From IMG/VR virus record IMGVR_UViG_3300043602_000154, positions 1 to 33,804 of that record: 33,804 bases of DNA; one strand, 5' to 3'. Numbering within the stretch: the first letter of the stretch is position 1; each line of letters starts with the position of its first letter. Source of the stretch: a virus. A program made the position numbers and the translations under genes. Positions 19,056 to 27,446 of the stretch are shown here, in pieces. The notes under the pieces were generated by a model that worked only from the letters and a program-made list of their open reading frames with translations, had not been told where the DNA came from and searched no databases.

Positions 19056-19482
19056 GCCGAAGGTCGAGGCTGAGGAGCCCAAGGTAGAGCCCAAGGCCCC
19101 CGCGCCCAAGCCTGCAGCGCCAACCGCAGCGGAGGCACCACCCGAGCCGCCGACACCAGCACCGGAGCCAACGCCGGGACTGGGGCCGCAGCGGATCGAT
19201 CGGGCAGGCGTCTTCGTGGTCAAGGACCACGGGCCGGTGAAGAACCTCGCCCCCGTGCAGTTCGCCGACTGGAAGGCACCCGGCATCGCCATCACCGGCG
19301 ACAAGGCCAAACAGCATGCCGACAACCTGCGGCTGGTCGCCGACGTGATCCCAGCCGAGCACAAGAACTACGTCCTCTACCTGCGCGGCTTCGCTGATCA
19401 GTTGAGCCCGAAGTCCACGCCGCAGGAACTGTCCGCCGACAAGTTGCCCGGCGACTATAAGCCCGTGGACGGGGAGGCCTGA
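18997..19482 (+). CDS. Pro/Ala/Glu-rich protein, 161 aa, before portal
   Basis: The ATG at 18997 is 6 nt after a GAGG. A low-complexity region of Lys/Ala/Pro/Glu fills the first ~70 residues (KAKAGARPKAAEPKVEAEEP), then a compact C-terminal domain: DRAGVFVVKDHGPVKNLAPV, QFADWKAPGIAITGDKAKQH, LRLVADVIPAEHKNYVLYLR. The stop overlaps the portal ATG by one base (TGATG). Possibly a head-assembly accessory protein; no known family. The low-complexity part grows from the reading of an overlapping acidic tail, so its exact start is uncertain. Confidence 0.6.
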   Translation: MMTKKTTAKAKAGARPKAAEPKVEAEEPKVEPKAPAPKPAAPTAAEAPPEPPTPAPEPTPGLGPQRIDRAGVFVVKDHGPVKNLAPVQFADWKAPGIAITGDKAKQHADNLRLVADVIPAEHKNYVLYLRGFADQLSPKSTPQELSADKLPGDYKPVDGEA

Positions 19483-21560
19483 TGGTAGCCTTGGTCGCCT
19501 CCGCGCGCGACGGCGCTGCCGCTCCGCAACACGGCGGCGACGACACGTTTGAGGATGACGGTAAATACTACTCGATCAGCAAGCTGCGCCGGCAATATCT
19601 CGACTTCCTCGGCTCCAAATCGGCGGAAATCCAGGAGCAGAAGGAAGCCCGGCGCTATGACAGCGGTGACCAGTACACCAAGGACGAGATCGCCAAGCTG
19701 GGCAAGCGCGGCCAGCCGGTGGTCACCTTCAACGTCATTCATCCGAAATACAACGCCGTCGTCGGCATCGTCGAACGCTTGCGGCAAGACCCGAAATGCT
19801 ATCCGCGCACCCCGCAGCACCAGCAGGGCGCCGATCTGGCGACGGCAGTGCTGCGCTTTGCGCTCGACGCCAACGACTGGAACGGCAAGCACCCGCGCAT
19901 CGCCCGCTTCGGCGCCGTGGATGCCATCGGCGGCCTCGAATACGACCTCGAGCAGGGCGACCAGGGCGATCCCGACGTCCGCATCCACATCGTCTACCCG
20001 GACACCTTCTTCTACGACCCGCGCTCGTTCGATCCGGGCTTTACCGACGCCCGCTACATGGGCGTGTCGAAATGGGCCGATCCCGAGCAGGTCAAGGAGT
20101 TCTTCCCCGACAAGGCCGAGGAGATCGACAGCCTGATGGAGGGCGGCGGCCTCGGCGGCACCGATATGACGCAGGATAGCGATCGGGAGGTGATCTGGGC
20201 CAACTCGACCAGCAAGCGCGTGCGCCTGGTGGATCACTGGTACATCAGCAAAGGCGAGTGGCGCTGGTGCATCTATGTCGGCAACACCATCATGGACCAG
20301 GGCGTCTCGCCCTATGTCGACGAGCGCAACAAGACCTTCCCCAAATACCGGATGTTCTGCGCCTCGATTGATCACGACGGCGACCGCTACGGCTTTCACC
20401 GGCAGTGGAAAGACCCGCAGGACGAATACAACCTGCGCCGCTCCAAGGCCATGCACCAACTGAACTCGCGCCGCATCCGCGCCACCAAGGGCATGGTCGA
20501 CGATGTCGAGACGGCACGGCGCGAGGAAGCCAGAGCCGACGGCTGGATCGAACTCAACCCGGTGCCGAACGGCCAATACATCGCCGACGACCAGCGCCAG
20601 ATGGCCGACATGCGGGCGCATCTGGAGCTGATGAACGGCTCGCGCGAGATGATCGAGAACTTCGGCCCCAACCTCGCTTTGTTAGGGCAAGGATTGCAGG
20701 ACAGTTCCGGCCGCGCCATCGCGCTGTTGCAGCAGGCCGGCATGTCGCAGTTAGGCCCCTTCATGGGCGCGTTCAAGAACTGGAAAATCCGGGTCTATCG
20801 CGATCTCCTCAACATCATCCAGAAGTACTGGACGCAAGAGCGTTGGATCCGCGTCACCGACAGCGATGACCTGCCGCAGTTCTTTCGCATCAATCAATTG
20901 TCGGTCAACGAATGGGGCCAACCCACCATCATCAATGCGGTCGGCTCGCTCGACGTCGACATCGTGCTCGACGAAGGCCCCGATGTCATCAACATGCAGG
21001 CCGACGCGCTCGGCGTCTTGCAGTCGCTCGGCCCCAACTTCGCGCAGGAATTCCCCGAGGTCGTGCTCGAGCTCACGCCGCTACCCTCGCAACTGAAGAA
21101 GGGCATGCAAGCCAAGATCCAGGCCAAGCAGAACCAGCCGCCGCCGCCCGATCCCAAGGTCGCGGCCATGCAGCAGCAACTGATGCTGGAAGACCAGCGC
21201 GGCAAGATGCAGTTGCAGATGGAAAGCCAGCAGTTCGAGCAGAAGCTCGAGTTCCAGCGCCGCGAGGCAGCGCTCAACCGCGAGCTCAAGCTCGAAGAAA
21301 TGCGCATGAAGGACGAGATCGACCAGCGCGCCCACCTGGTCGATCTGCACAACACCCACCAGCAGCGCGAGGTCGACATCCGCGATGCCGAGGAGGACCG
21401 CCGCCTCGCCGCCGCCAATGCCGCCCGGCCACCGTCCGAAAGCATCTCCTACAAAGACTTGCCGCCCGACGGCCAGCAACAGATGGCCGCCCAGGCAGGG
21501 CTGCAGATCGCGCTGCCCGATCCACCGCCAGAACCAACGACAGGAGCCCCCAATGGGTGA
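19482..21560 (+). CDS. Portal protein (P22-like)
   Basis: 692 aa, close to the 725 aa of P22 gp1. N-terminal part: RRQYLDFLGSKSAEIQEQKE, TFNVIHPKYNAVVGIVERLR and DPDVRIHIVYPDTFFYDPRS, the pattern of P22-type portals (mixed-phosphate loop with YDPRS). Then GYRFHRQWKDPQDEYNLRRS-like wing and the crown region FGPNLALLGQGLQDSSGRAI, LLQQAGMSQLGPFMGAFKNW. The C-terminus (about 540-660) is a long Gln/Glu/Arg coiled coil, the barrel part. It forms the 12-fold DNA gate of the head. GGGGAGG precedes the ATG. Antisense frames as long as 388 codons across it are codon-bias shadows. Confidence 0.9.
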   Translation: MVALVASARDGAAAPQHGGDDTFEDDGKYYSISKLRRQYLDFLGSKSAEIQEQKEARRYDSGDQYTKDEIAKLGKRGQPVVTFNVIHPKYNAVVGIVERLRQDPKCYPRTPQHQQGADLATAVLRFALDANDWNGKHPRIARFGAVDAIGGLEYDLEQGDQGDPDVRIHIVYPDTFFYDPRSFDPGFTDARYMGVSKWADPEQVKEFFPDKAEEIDSLMEGGGLGGTDMTQDSDREVIWANSTSKRVRLVDHWYISKGEWRWCIYVGNTIMDQGVSPYVDERNKTFPKYRMFCASIDHDGDRYGFHRQWKDPQDEYNLRRSKAMHQLNSRRIRATKGMVDDVETARREEARADGWIELNPVPNGQYIADDQRQMADMRAHLELMNGSREMIENFGPNLALLGQGLQDSSGRAIALLQQAGMSQLGPFMGAFKNWKIRVYRDLLNIIQKYWTQERWIRVTDSDDLPQFFRINQLSVNEWGQPTIINAVGSLDVDIVLDEGPDVINMQADALGVLQSLGPNFAQEFPEVVLELTPLPSQLKKGMQAKIQAKQNQPPPPDPKVAAMQQQLMLEDQRGKMQLQMESQQFEQKLEFQRREAALNRELKLEEMRMKDEIDQRAHLVDLHNTHQQREVDIRDAEEDRRLAAANAARPPSESISYKDLPPDGQQQMAAQAGLQIALPDPPPEPTTGAPNG

Positions 21561-21810
21561 CCGCTTTCAAGGCGTAACCGGCAATCTCTCAGATCCCGGC
21601 TGGGACGCCGTCTCGATCTCGCCCTCTAGTTCCACCTTGGCCTATACGACGCGCGCCCTCTACATCGGCGGGGTCGGTGATGTCCAGGTGGTGACCGCCA
21701 ACGGCACCACCGTCACTTTCACGGCGGTGCCGACCGGCACCATCCTGCCGATTCGCTGCACCAAAGTGTTGGCGGGCTCCACCGCCACCGGCATCGTAGG
21801 CATCAGTTGA
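21553..21810 (+). CDS. Spike base protein, RCAP_rcc01079-like (GTA head-spike base family)
   Basis: 85 aa: MGDRFQGVTGNLSDPGWDAV, STLAYTTRALYIGGVGDVQV, TFTAVPTGTILPIRCTKVLA. The pattern -ATRALYIG-VQV-TFT-VP-GTILPIR-TKVLA- is that of the Rhodobacter capsulatus gene transfer agent head-spike base protein and of its homologues in alphaproteobacterial phages. CAGGAG is 7 nt before the ATG and the gene overlaps the portal stop by 8 nt. Function by homology: anchors receptor-binding spikes to the capsid. Its location directly before two spike or adhesin genes agrees. Confidence 0.78.
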   Translation: MGDRFQGVTGNLSDPGWDAVSISPSSSTLAYTTRALYIGGVGDVQVVTANGTTVTFTAVPTGTILPIRCTKVLAGSTATGIVGIS

Positions 21811-21811
21811 A

Positions 21812-23470
21812 ATGTTGGGTCTCGGCATCTCGCTGACCCAGGTCGCCACTCGCGGCGGTCGCGCACCCATTGGTCCGCAGATCCTGATCTCCAACCGCTT
21901 CCAGGACGAAAACACCGCCATCGGCACCACCATCGGCACCTTCACGGTGGTCGGCGGCACCGGCACCTACACCTTCAGCAAGACCGCCGATCCCTCGAGC
22001 GCGTTCACGCTCACCGGCGCGGCGCTGAAGAACGCCATCGTGTTCGACTACGAAACCGCCACCTCCTACAGCGTCACCATCAACGCCAACAACGGCGCCG
22101 GCTCCAGCATCAACCGCACGCTCACGGTCGGCGTCAACGACATCGACGAGGTGCCGCCGGTTATCTTGACGTCGTCCACGCAGACGGTGGCCGAGAACGC
22201 GGGCTTTGCCGTTGTGCTGACCGCCGACAAGACCGTGACTTGGACCAAGACCGGCGGGGCCGACGCCGCGTTGTTCACGCTCGCCTCCGACAACCTGTCG
22301 CTGCCCGCCAAGGATTTCGAGGCCCCCGACGACGCCGACGGCAACAACACCTACGTCGTACAGGTTACCGCGACCCCGAGCAGCGGTTCCACTTACGCCA
22401 CCAACAAGACCATCACCGTCACCATCACCGACGTGTCTGACACGCTGCCAGCGCCCGGCACGCCGACGATCGTGTGGACCTCCGACGTTGATGTCTCGCC
22501 GCCGATCTTCAGTTTCTCAGCGCCCACCGATGCCGATCTGGTGGTCGGCGACACTGTGCGGTTCCAACGCTCCACGGCTTCCGACTTCTCGCTCAGCGTC
22601 ACCGCCTATACCAACACGGTCGATAGTGGCGAGGACTTGGCCAACGCGCTGACGTTCTCGTCCGGCACCTGGGCGGACGGCACCTGGTACGTGCGCGCCC
22701 GCACTGAGCGCACCGGAGCCACCAATTCGGACTGGTCGAACACCGTGACCAAGACGATCGCTACCGTCAGTGCCTTCGATCCGACATCGCTGTTCTCCAG
22801 TAACACTGGCGGCTGGTGGGATCCGTCAGATCATTCGACGACATGGCAGGATGTTGCTGGTACGACGCCTGCAACTGCGGCTGGTGATCCGGTCGCGCGC
22901 ATCGACGACAAGTCCGGCAACGGCAATCACCTGTTGCAGGCCACCAGCGGCAATCGTCCGATCCTACGCACCAGCAGCGGGCTTTGGTACCTGGAGTTCG
23001 ATGGTGTCAATGACTCTCTCGCGCGGAACTTTACTCATGTAGAACCGATTACGCGCATGGGCACCTACCAGGATCGCTCGCCGGTCAATTCCTATTGTCG
23101 CATTTATTCGGGCGGCACCTCCGTTGTGTGTGACGTCTCGCATCTGGGCGGGTCCACGGGCATCTATCAGATAGACTCGACGGGAACCTTTAGCACCATC
23201 AATAACGACTGGAGTCAGGACACGGTGCTGGTGCTGACCGATGTTCGAAACACTTCTAGCACCTCACTGAAAGTCAATAACGGCACAGCCGTGGTTACCT
23301 CCATGGCTGCGTCGAATGCGGGCGGCTTTATAATTGCCGCCGACGGTGGTGGCGGCTCCAACGAGCACGTCTATTTCTACGGCGCTATCTCGATTGGCCG
23401 TCTCCTGACCGGCACCGAGCCGGCCGACTGCCGCACCTTCTTCGGTGCCAAGGGCGGCCTGACGCTATGA
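21812..23470 (+). CDS. Adhesin or spike protein with cadherin-like and LamG-like domains
   Basis: 552 aa. Residues ~20-230 contain two cadherin-like repeats (FTVVGGTGTYTFSKTADPSS, then PPVILTSSTQTVAENAGFAV, and the DFEAPDDADGNNTYVVQVTA calcium-type segment). Residues ~230-320 look like an Fn3-type domain (GTPTIVWTSDVDVSPPIFSF). The end, ~330-552, resembles a concanavalin/LamG domain (WWDPSDHSTTWQDVAG, YLEFDGVNDSLARN, HVYFYGAISIGRLLTGTEPA). It probably binds host surface glycans. It lies between the spike base and the beta-helix spike; stop overlaps the next ATG by 4 nt (ATGA). Confidence 0.75.
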   Translation: MLGLGISLTQVATRGGRAPIGPQILISNRFQDENTAIGTTIGTFTVVGGTGTYTFSKTADPSSAFTLTGAALKNAIVFDYETATSYSVTINANNGAGSSINRTLTVGVNDIDEVPPVILTSSTQTVAENAGFAVVLTADKTVTWTKTGGADAALFTLASDNLSLPAKDFEAPDDADGNNTYVVQVTATPSSGSTYATNKTITVTITDVSDTLPAPGTPTIVWTSDVDVSPPIFSFSAPTDADLVVGDTVRFQRSTASDFSLSVTAYTNTVDSGEDLANALTFSSGTWADGTWYVRARTERTGATNSDWSNTVTKTIATVSAFDPTSLFSSNTGGWWDPSDHSTTWQDVAGTTPATAAGDPVARIDDKSGNGNHLLQATSGNRPILRTSSGLWYLEFDGVNDSLARNFTHVEPITRMGTYQDRSPVNSYCRIYSGGTSVVCDVSHLGGSTGIYQIDSTGTFSTINNDWSQDTVLVLTDVRNTSSTSLKVNNGTAVVTSMAASNAGGFIIAADGGGGSNEHVYFYGAISIGRLLTGTEPADCRTFFGAKGGLTL

Positions 23471-25701
23471 CGACCAAGGTCTACAACATCAAGACAGACT
23501 TCAGCTCGAACAATGCTTATGGCGACGGCATCAAGGTGAACAACGCGGTGCTCACCATTCCGACCAGCAGCAACAACAAACTGCTGACGGCCTCGACCGC
23601 ACTCTGGAGCACGACGCCTAATGCCGAGGTCGGAAAGATCGTTGGGTTTGCGACTGCCGACTCCGGAGCGCCGTTCTTTGGCAGCACCATTACGGCGTCA
23701 ACGTCGACGACGATCACGCTGGCAGATTCGTTCACCGGAACGGCGCTGGTCGCGTCCACGAAGTCGGTCGAGTGGGGCCATATGGATGCGCCTGCTTTCG
23801 CGGCTTTCCAAACCGCTGCTTTGGCTTGGGAGGCGGCCCATCCCGGCGACCTCATACAACTGGATATTCCTGCCGGCCGATATCTTTACACGCTATCGAC
23901 CCCTCTCAGCAGCTGCAACTTTATTGGCATCAAGAAACTCAACGTCATCATGTACGGCGGCGCGATCTTCAGCAATTGCAACGGAAACCTAGTAAGCGCC
24001 ACGGGGTTTGGTACTAAAACGCTTACCCAGGACAACCTTCGCAGCACGCGGGTTGCCACGGTTGCCAGAGGCGCGACCTCAGTGTTTGTCGTGCCGAACG
24101 CTTCGCTTCCCAATGCGACGACCATAGCTAACGCTGTTAATATATTTGAAGTTGGCCGCTGGGCGTGTCTGGCTGGGATTGATCTAGAGATCTATGGTTG
24201 GCCAGTAAATTCTGGGTTCATTGATTATGTCTTGATCTCAGGCAAAAACACCACAACTGGCGAGATCTCGTTCGCCACCACGCCGTTGCAGCATTATTAT
24301 AAGTCAACGTGGCCGCTGTATAACACGAGTTCGGCGGGAGACAACGGTGGCCCAGCAACGCTCTACGCCATGGATGCAGAATGGGACGTAGAGCATACCT
24401 ACACTGACATCACTCTTGATACCCCAAACGCTTATAGCAACGCGCCAGGCCGATCGATTACATTCATTAATCCGACCTTTATCAATCCGTCATTGAGTTC
24501 GCCGTTTATGGGGTCGACGACTTGTGGGGTGTTTGCCTCCGGTAGTCAATCATGGACCCTCATCGGCGGCAATCTTGGCATCTTCAGCATGGAGGTGGAC
24601 AAGTGGACGCAACAGTTCACCATGCAAGACGTGAACAGTCCTACTGCGTCATTGAATTTGTTTACCGGAAGCAACATGGAAAACATGTTGATAGACAACT
24701 GCAACCTATACCAGATCGTCGGGTCTGCCAGGAACGTCGTCATAAGGGACAGCACCATCAACCACCTCTGGCAAACGCCTACGAGTTATGGGCGGTGCGA
24801 GTCGATTACGGTTACAAATAGCGTTATTGCTGATTTCGTTGACGGCAGCATGACTTTTTTTGGTCTCTCCAGCGAGGGAATTAATAACATCTCCGGGGCG
24901 TCCATGACCTCTGGTGTTATTGCTATTCCAAATTCCTACATCCACTCCTATGACGGCGGCGGCGCCTGGATATGCGAAGGCAACTGGATGGCGTGGTGTC
25001 GGAAAGACACCGTAACAGCATTTGCCCCATACTTTCGGATCACCGACCTGACCCAGGACGCGACCTATACCTATATTCACACGACGTGGCCGAGCGGGTT
25101 TCCAAGCAGCCTGCCGGGAACCGGGGTTCTTGGGCTTCGCCTTCATCCCTGCCCGGATTTCACATGCACAGATTGCGCAGGCGTGGCGCCAGTCACCTCG
25201 GACGACGGCTCCCTGATCTACGCACTGTCGCAGGCCCCGGACCATATTCCGCTCACGTCATATAACAGGGGCACGATCACCCAAGCTGGCGGGTTCGCGT
25301 TCCGGCATATCATTGGTTACATCAAGAAGATCAATATCACGGTGAACACCGCAGCCGTTGACGCGAGCTTCGTGACGACGCTCAATCTAAGGCCGTCTGT
25401 TCTTGGCTTTGTTAATGCCTCAAATGTCGCCACCTCCTATCCTTATCTCATCGATCTTGAGACGGCGAGCGGAACCGCAAGGTCGCTGATTGTCCCTAGT
25501 GGAGCCTCTTATCCGATCGTTTGGACCGGGGCACAATCCGGCGACACGCTACCCAACCTGACCGAGGCACTGTGGTGGTCGGGAGACTATGTGTTGAAAT
25601 CTATCGACTCTCATACCGGAACGCCCTGGTCAGTGACGGTGGAATTGCAGACCAATCAGGGCGTCGATATCGGCCGTCACTTCACCTGTACGTTTGCCTG
25701 A
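23467..25701 (+). CDS. Tail-spike protein with beta-helix (pectate-lyase-like) domain
   Basis: 744 aa. An N-terminal region (MTTKVYNIKTDFSSNNAYGD) is followed by FQTAALAWEAAHPGDLIQLD, IPAGRYLYTLSTPLSSCNFI, the standard entry of right-handed beta-helix phage spikes (a pile of INDAFQ-AI-AA-GG-V-IPAG-Y pattern). The helix continues to about residue 480 with N-rich rungs (ENMLIDNCNLYQIVGSARNV, VVIRDSTINHLW). The last 200 residues form a C-terminal domain. It is probably an enzymatic spike that cleaves or binds host polysaccharide. It overlaps the minus-strand gene by 25 nt. The codon use is less GC-biased than in portal or coat, a sign of recent exchange. Confidence 0.75.
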   Translation: MTTKVYNIKTDFSSNNAYGDGIKVNNAVLTIPTSSNNKLLTASTALWSTTPNAEVGKIVGFATADSGAPFFGSTITASTSTTITLADSFTGTALVASTKSVEWGHMDAPAFAAFQTAALAWEAAHPGDLIQLDIPAGRYLYTLSTPLSSCNFIGIKKLNVIMYGGAIFSNCNGNLVSATGFGTKTLTQDNLRSTRVATVARGATSVFVVPNASLPNATTIANAVNIFEVGRWACLAGIDLEIYGWPVNSGFIDYVLISGKNTTTGEISFATTPLQHYYKSTWPLYNTSSAGDNGGPATLYAMDAEWDVEHTYTDITLDTPNAYSNAPGRSITFINPTFINPSLSSPFMGSTTCGVFASGSQSWTLIGGNLGIFSMEVDKWTQQFTMQDVNSPTASLNLFTGSNMENMLIDNCNLYQIVGSARNVVIRDSTINHLWQTPTSYGRCESITVTNSVIADFVDGSMTFFGLSSEGINNISGASMTSGVIAIPNSYIHSYDGGGAWICEGNWMAWCRKDTVTAFAPYFRITDLTQDATYTYIHTTWPSGFPSSLPGTGVLGLRLHPCPDFTCTDCAGVAPVTSDDGSLIYALSQAPDHIPLTSYNRGTITQAGGFAFRHIIGYIKKINITVNTAAVDASFVTTLNLRPSVLGFVNASNVATSYPYLIDLETASGTARSLIVPSGASYPIVWTGAQSGDTLPNLTEALWWSGDYVLKSIDSHTGTPWSVTVELQTNQGVDIGRHFTCTFA

Positions 25702-26279
25702 CGCCGCCGCCTCCAGAACCACCAGCCGAGGCCCAACAGACCAGGCAGTCCTCCCCCGGCAGCGGGTAGCGGGACCGGGCTCGCCACCGGCAGATCGCCC
25801 GTGATCGTGGTGGTCAGGACGGTGAAAGACCCGCACGGCCCAAAGAAACTGGGACAGGCACCGACCTGAAATGGGCCGCCCCCCCCAATGACGAACATAC
25901 TGGATCCGACGCCACTGCCGGTACTTATCACGTCTACCGTCTCACCCTTGACGACAAGGGTGTTCGTAGGGATCACGCTGTAGGCAGCGTGCGGCGAAAT
26001 GCCGGGAACGTCGTACAAGTCTATGCGAGCGCTTAAAGCTGCGGTGAGCGTGAACCCGCCGTTGCCGTCAAACGTCACGGTGCCTACGTTGGTGTCGAAA
26101 ACGTAGGTCTCCGTGGTGCTTACGTCGGAGAAATGAACGAAATTCGGGCTGGTGGGTAGCGACAACACGAAAACACCCAAAGACGTCCCCGTATACATCA
26201 CCGTGATGATGCTGGCCGACGCCGGGCTGCTGCCGAGCGTCAGAGCGCAGGCGGCCACAGCCGCCATCCTGATGTTCAT
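25677..26279 (-). CDS. VPLPA-CTERM sorted envelope protein (moron)
   Basis: 200 aa. It has a signal peptide (MNIRMAAVAACALTLGSSPA, SAS), then a beta-rich body (TSPNFVHFSDVSTTETYVFD, TVTFDGNGGFTLTAALSARI). The C-terminus has the sorting signal: VPLPAAGGG (about 167-175), a hydrophobic helix with LPGLLGLGWWFW, and the basic stop RRRRQ. This is the PEP-CTERM variant found in alphaproteobacteria, cleaved by an exosortase. A host surface protein in a phage, inserted in antisense after the tail spike with its own CTGATAGGGA leader, is likely expressed in lysogens and may alter the surface or block superinfection; that is an inference. Confidence 0.78.
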   Translation of the reverse strand: MNIRMAAVAACALTLGSSPASASIITVMYTGTSLGVFVLSLPTSPNFVHFSDVSTTETYVFDTNVGTVTFDGNGGFTLTAALSARIDLYDVPGISPHAAYSVIPTNTLVVKGETVDVISTGSGVGSSMFVIGGGGPFQVGACPSFFGPCGSFTVLTTTITGDLPVASPVPLPAAGGGLPGLLGLGWWFWRRRRQANVQVK

Positions 26280-26286
26280 GATGGTC

Positions 26287-26296
26287 TCCCTATCAG
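26287..26296 (-). promoter_or_regulatory. CTGATAGGGA leader motif (VPLPA-CTERM gene)
   Basis: In the transcript AAACTGATAGGGAG, then 6-7 nt, then ATG at 26279. Confidence 0.7.
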
Positions 26297-26366
26297 TTTG
26301 CCGCCCCCACCCAACCGCGCCGGACTCCTGAAGTCAACGGCCGTCTAAAAATTGCCGCCCGCCCTG

Positions 26367-26376
26367 GTGCGTTGCT
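26367..26376 (+). repeat. GTGCGTTGCT intergenic motif, copy 3
   Basis: Located 126 nt before the scaffold gene start. ATTGCCGCC (26351-26359) precedes it and a C-run follows, as in copy 2. A GCCTCG/CGAGGC hairpin lies at 26414-26431 between it and the scaffold gene. Confidence 0.6.
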
Positions 26377-26501
26377 CAAAACCCCCCTGCCGCCAAATCT
26401 CCCCGCCGCGTGAGCCTCGACGAAACGAGGCACCGGCACGCCCGCCGTCAAGGGGTGGATTCCGCAGTCGCGAGCGAAACGCGAATTGGACGGGGAACTA
26501 G

Positions 26502-27416
26502 ATGGCAGACGAACCTACCGTTGTTGATGTCGATATTTCGGACGCGGACCTGTTCAACGAGGCCATGGCGGGCAAGGAGGCTCCTTCCGAGCCAGCCGCC
26601 GCGGAAACCCCCGAGAACGAGCCGCAACCTTCCCGTGAAGGATCGGCCGAAACCGGCAGCCAACCGCGCGACGAGCATGGACGGTTTGCGCCCAAGGCCG
26701 GGGATGCCCCCGCCGCCGACGCAGCGCCGCCCCCGCATGCTCCGCAACCGACCGATGGAGAAAAGGAGGGGTGGATCCCGTCCTGGCGCCATCGCGAGGA
26801 AGCCGAGAACCGCCGCGCGGCCGAAGCCAGAGCCCAGCAGTACGAGCGCGAGCTCGCCGAACTGCGGCGCAGCCAACCCAAGCCGGAGCCGCCCAAGGCT
26901 CCAGAACCGCCCGATCCACTGCTCGACCCGGCTGGCTATCAAGCCCACATGCGGAGCGAGTGGCAGAGCGAGATCAAGAATGTGCGGGGTGAACTCAGTT
27001 TCGAGTTTGCCCGCAGTTCTAATCCCGCCCGGTTCGATCAGGCTTTGGCCGCGGTGCAGCAGGCATCTCCCGCTGAAATCCTCCGGGTTAAGGACGCTCC
27101 TAACCCCGGTCGGGAACTGTTGGCTTGGTACGCCCAGCATGAGCGCACCACGATCGTCGGTAACGATCTGGATGCCTACAATAAGAAGGTTCGCGAGGAG
27201 GCTCTGAAAGACCCGGAGTTTCTTAAGCAAGCTCTTGCCTTCGCGCGCCTCTCGGTCGTGCCATCGACCAACGGCGCTCGTTCTCCTTCCCCAGTCCGCC
27301 TGCCCCCATCCCTCAACAGCATGTCGCCCTCCGGCGCCGCCCTTGGCGGTGATGACGACGGCGACCTGTCCGACGAGGCCCTGTTTCGGCACGCGACAAC
27401 CGGCATGCGGCGCTAG
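26502..27416 (+). CDS. Scaffold-like head assembly protein
   Basis: 304 aa located directly before the coat gene. The first ~90 residues are acidic and Pro/Ala-rich (disordered). Then a helical coiled coil (RHREEAENRRAAEARAQQYE, RELAELRRSQPKPEPPKAPE), then a helical domain (GYQAHMRSEWQSEIKNVRGE, LSFEFARSSNPARFDQALAA, AYNKKVREEALKDPEFLKQA) and a disordered end with DDDGDLSDEALF. The acidic, helical, low-complexity nature and the gene order (portal ... scaffold, coat) fit a scaffold. No sequence-level family match is claimed. Confidence 0.65.
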   Translation: MADEPTVVDVDISDADLFNEAMAGKEAPSEPAAAETPENEPQPSREGSAETGSQPRDEHGRFAPKAGDAPAADAAPPPHAPQPTDGEKEGWIPSWRHREEAENRRAAEARAQQYERELAELRRSQPKPEPPKAPEPPDPLLDPAGYQAHMRSEWQSEIKNVRGELSFEFARSSNPARFDQALAAVQQASPAEILRVKDAPNPGRELLAWYAQHERTTIVGNDLDAYNKKVREEALKDPEFLKQALAFARLSVVPSTNGARSPSPVRLPPSLNSMSPSGAALGGDDDGDLSDEALFRHATTGMRR

Positions 27417-27446
27417 CGCCCCGCCCGGTAGGAAAGGACGGCCACC

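Noticed and set aside
19455-20621. 388-codon minus-strand frame opposite the portal gene
   Set aside because: Val/Ala/His-rich composition without motifs, and a portal protein with clear motifs on the plus strand. GC-rich third positions create long antisense frames.
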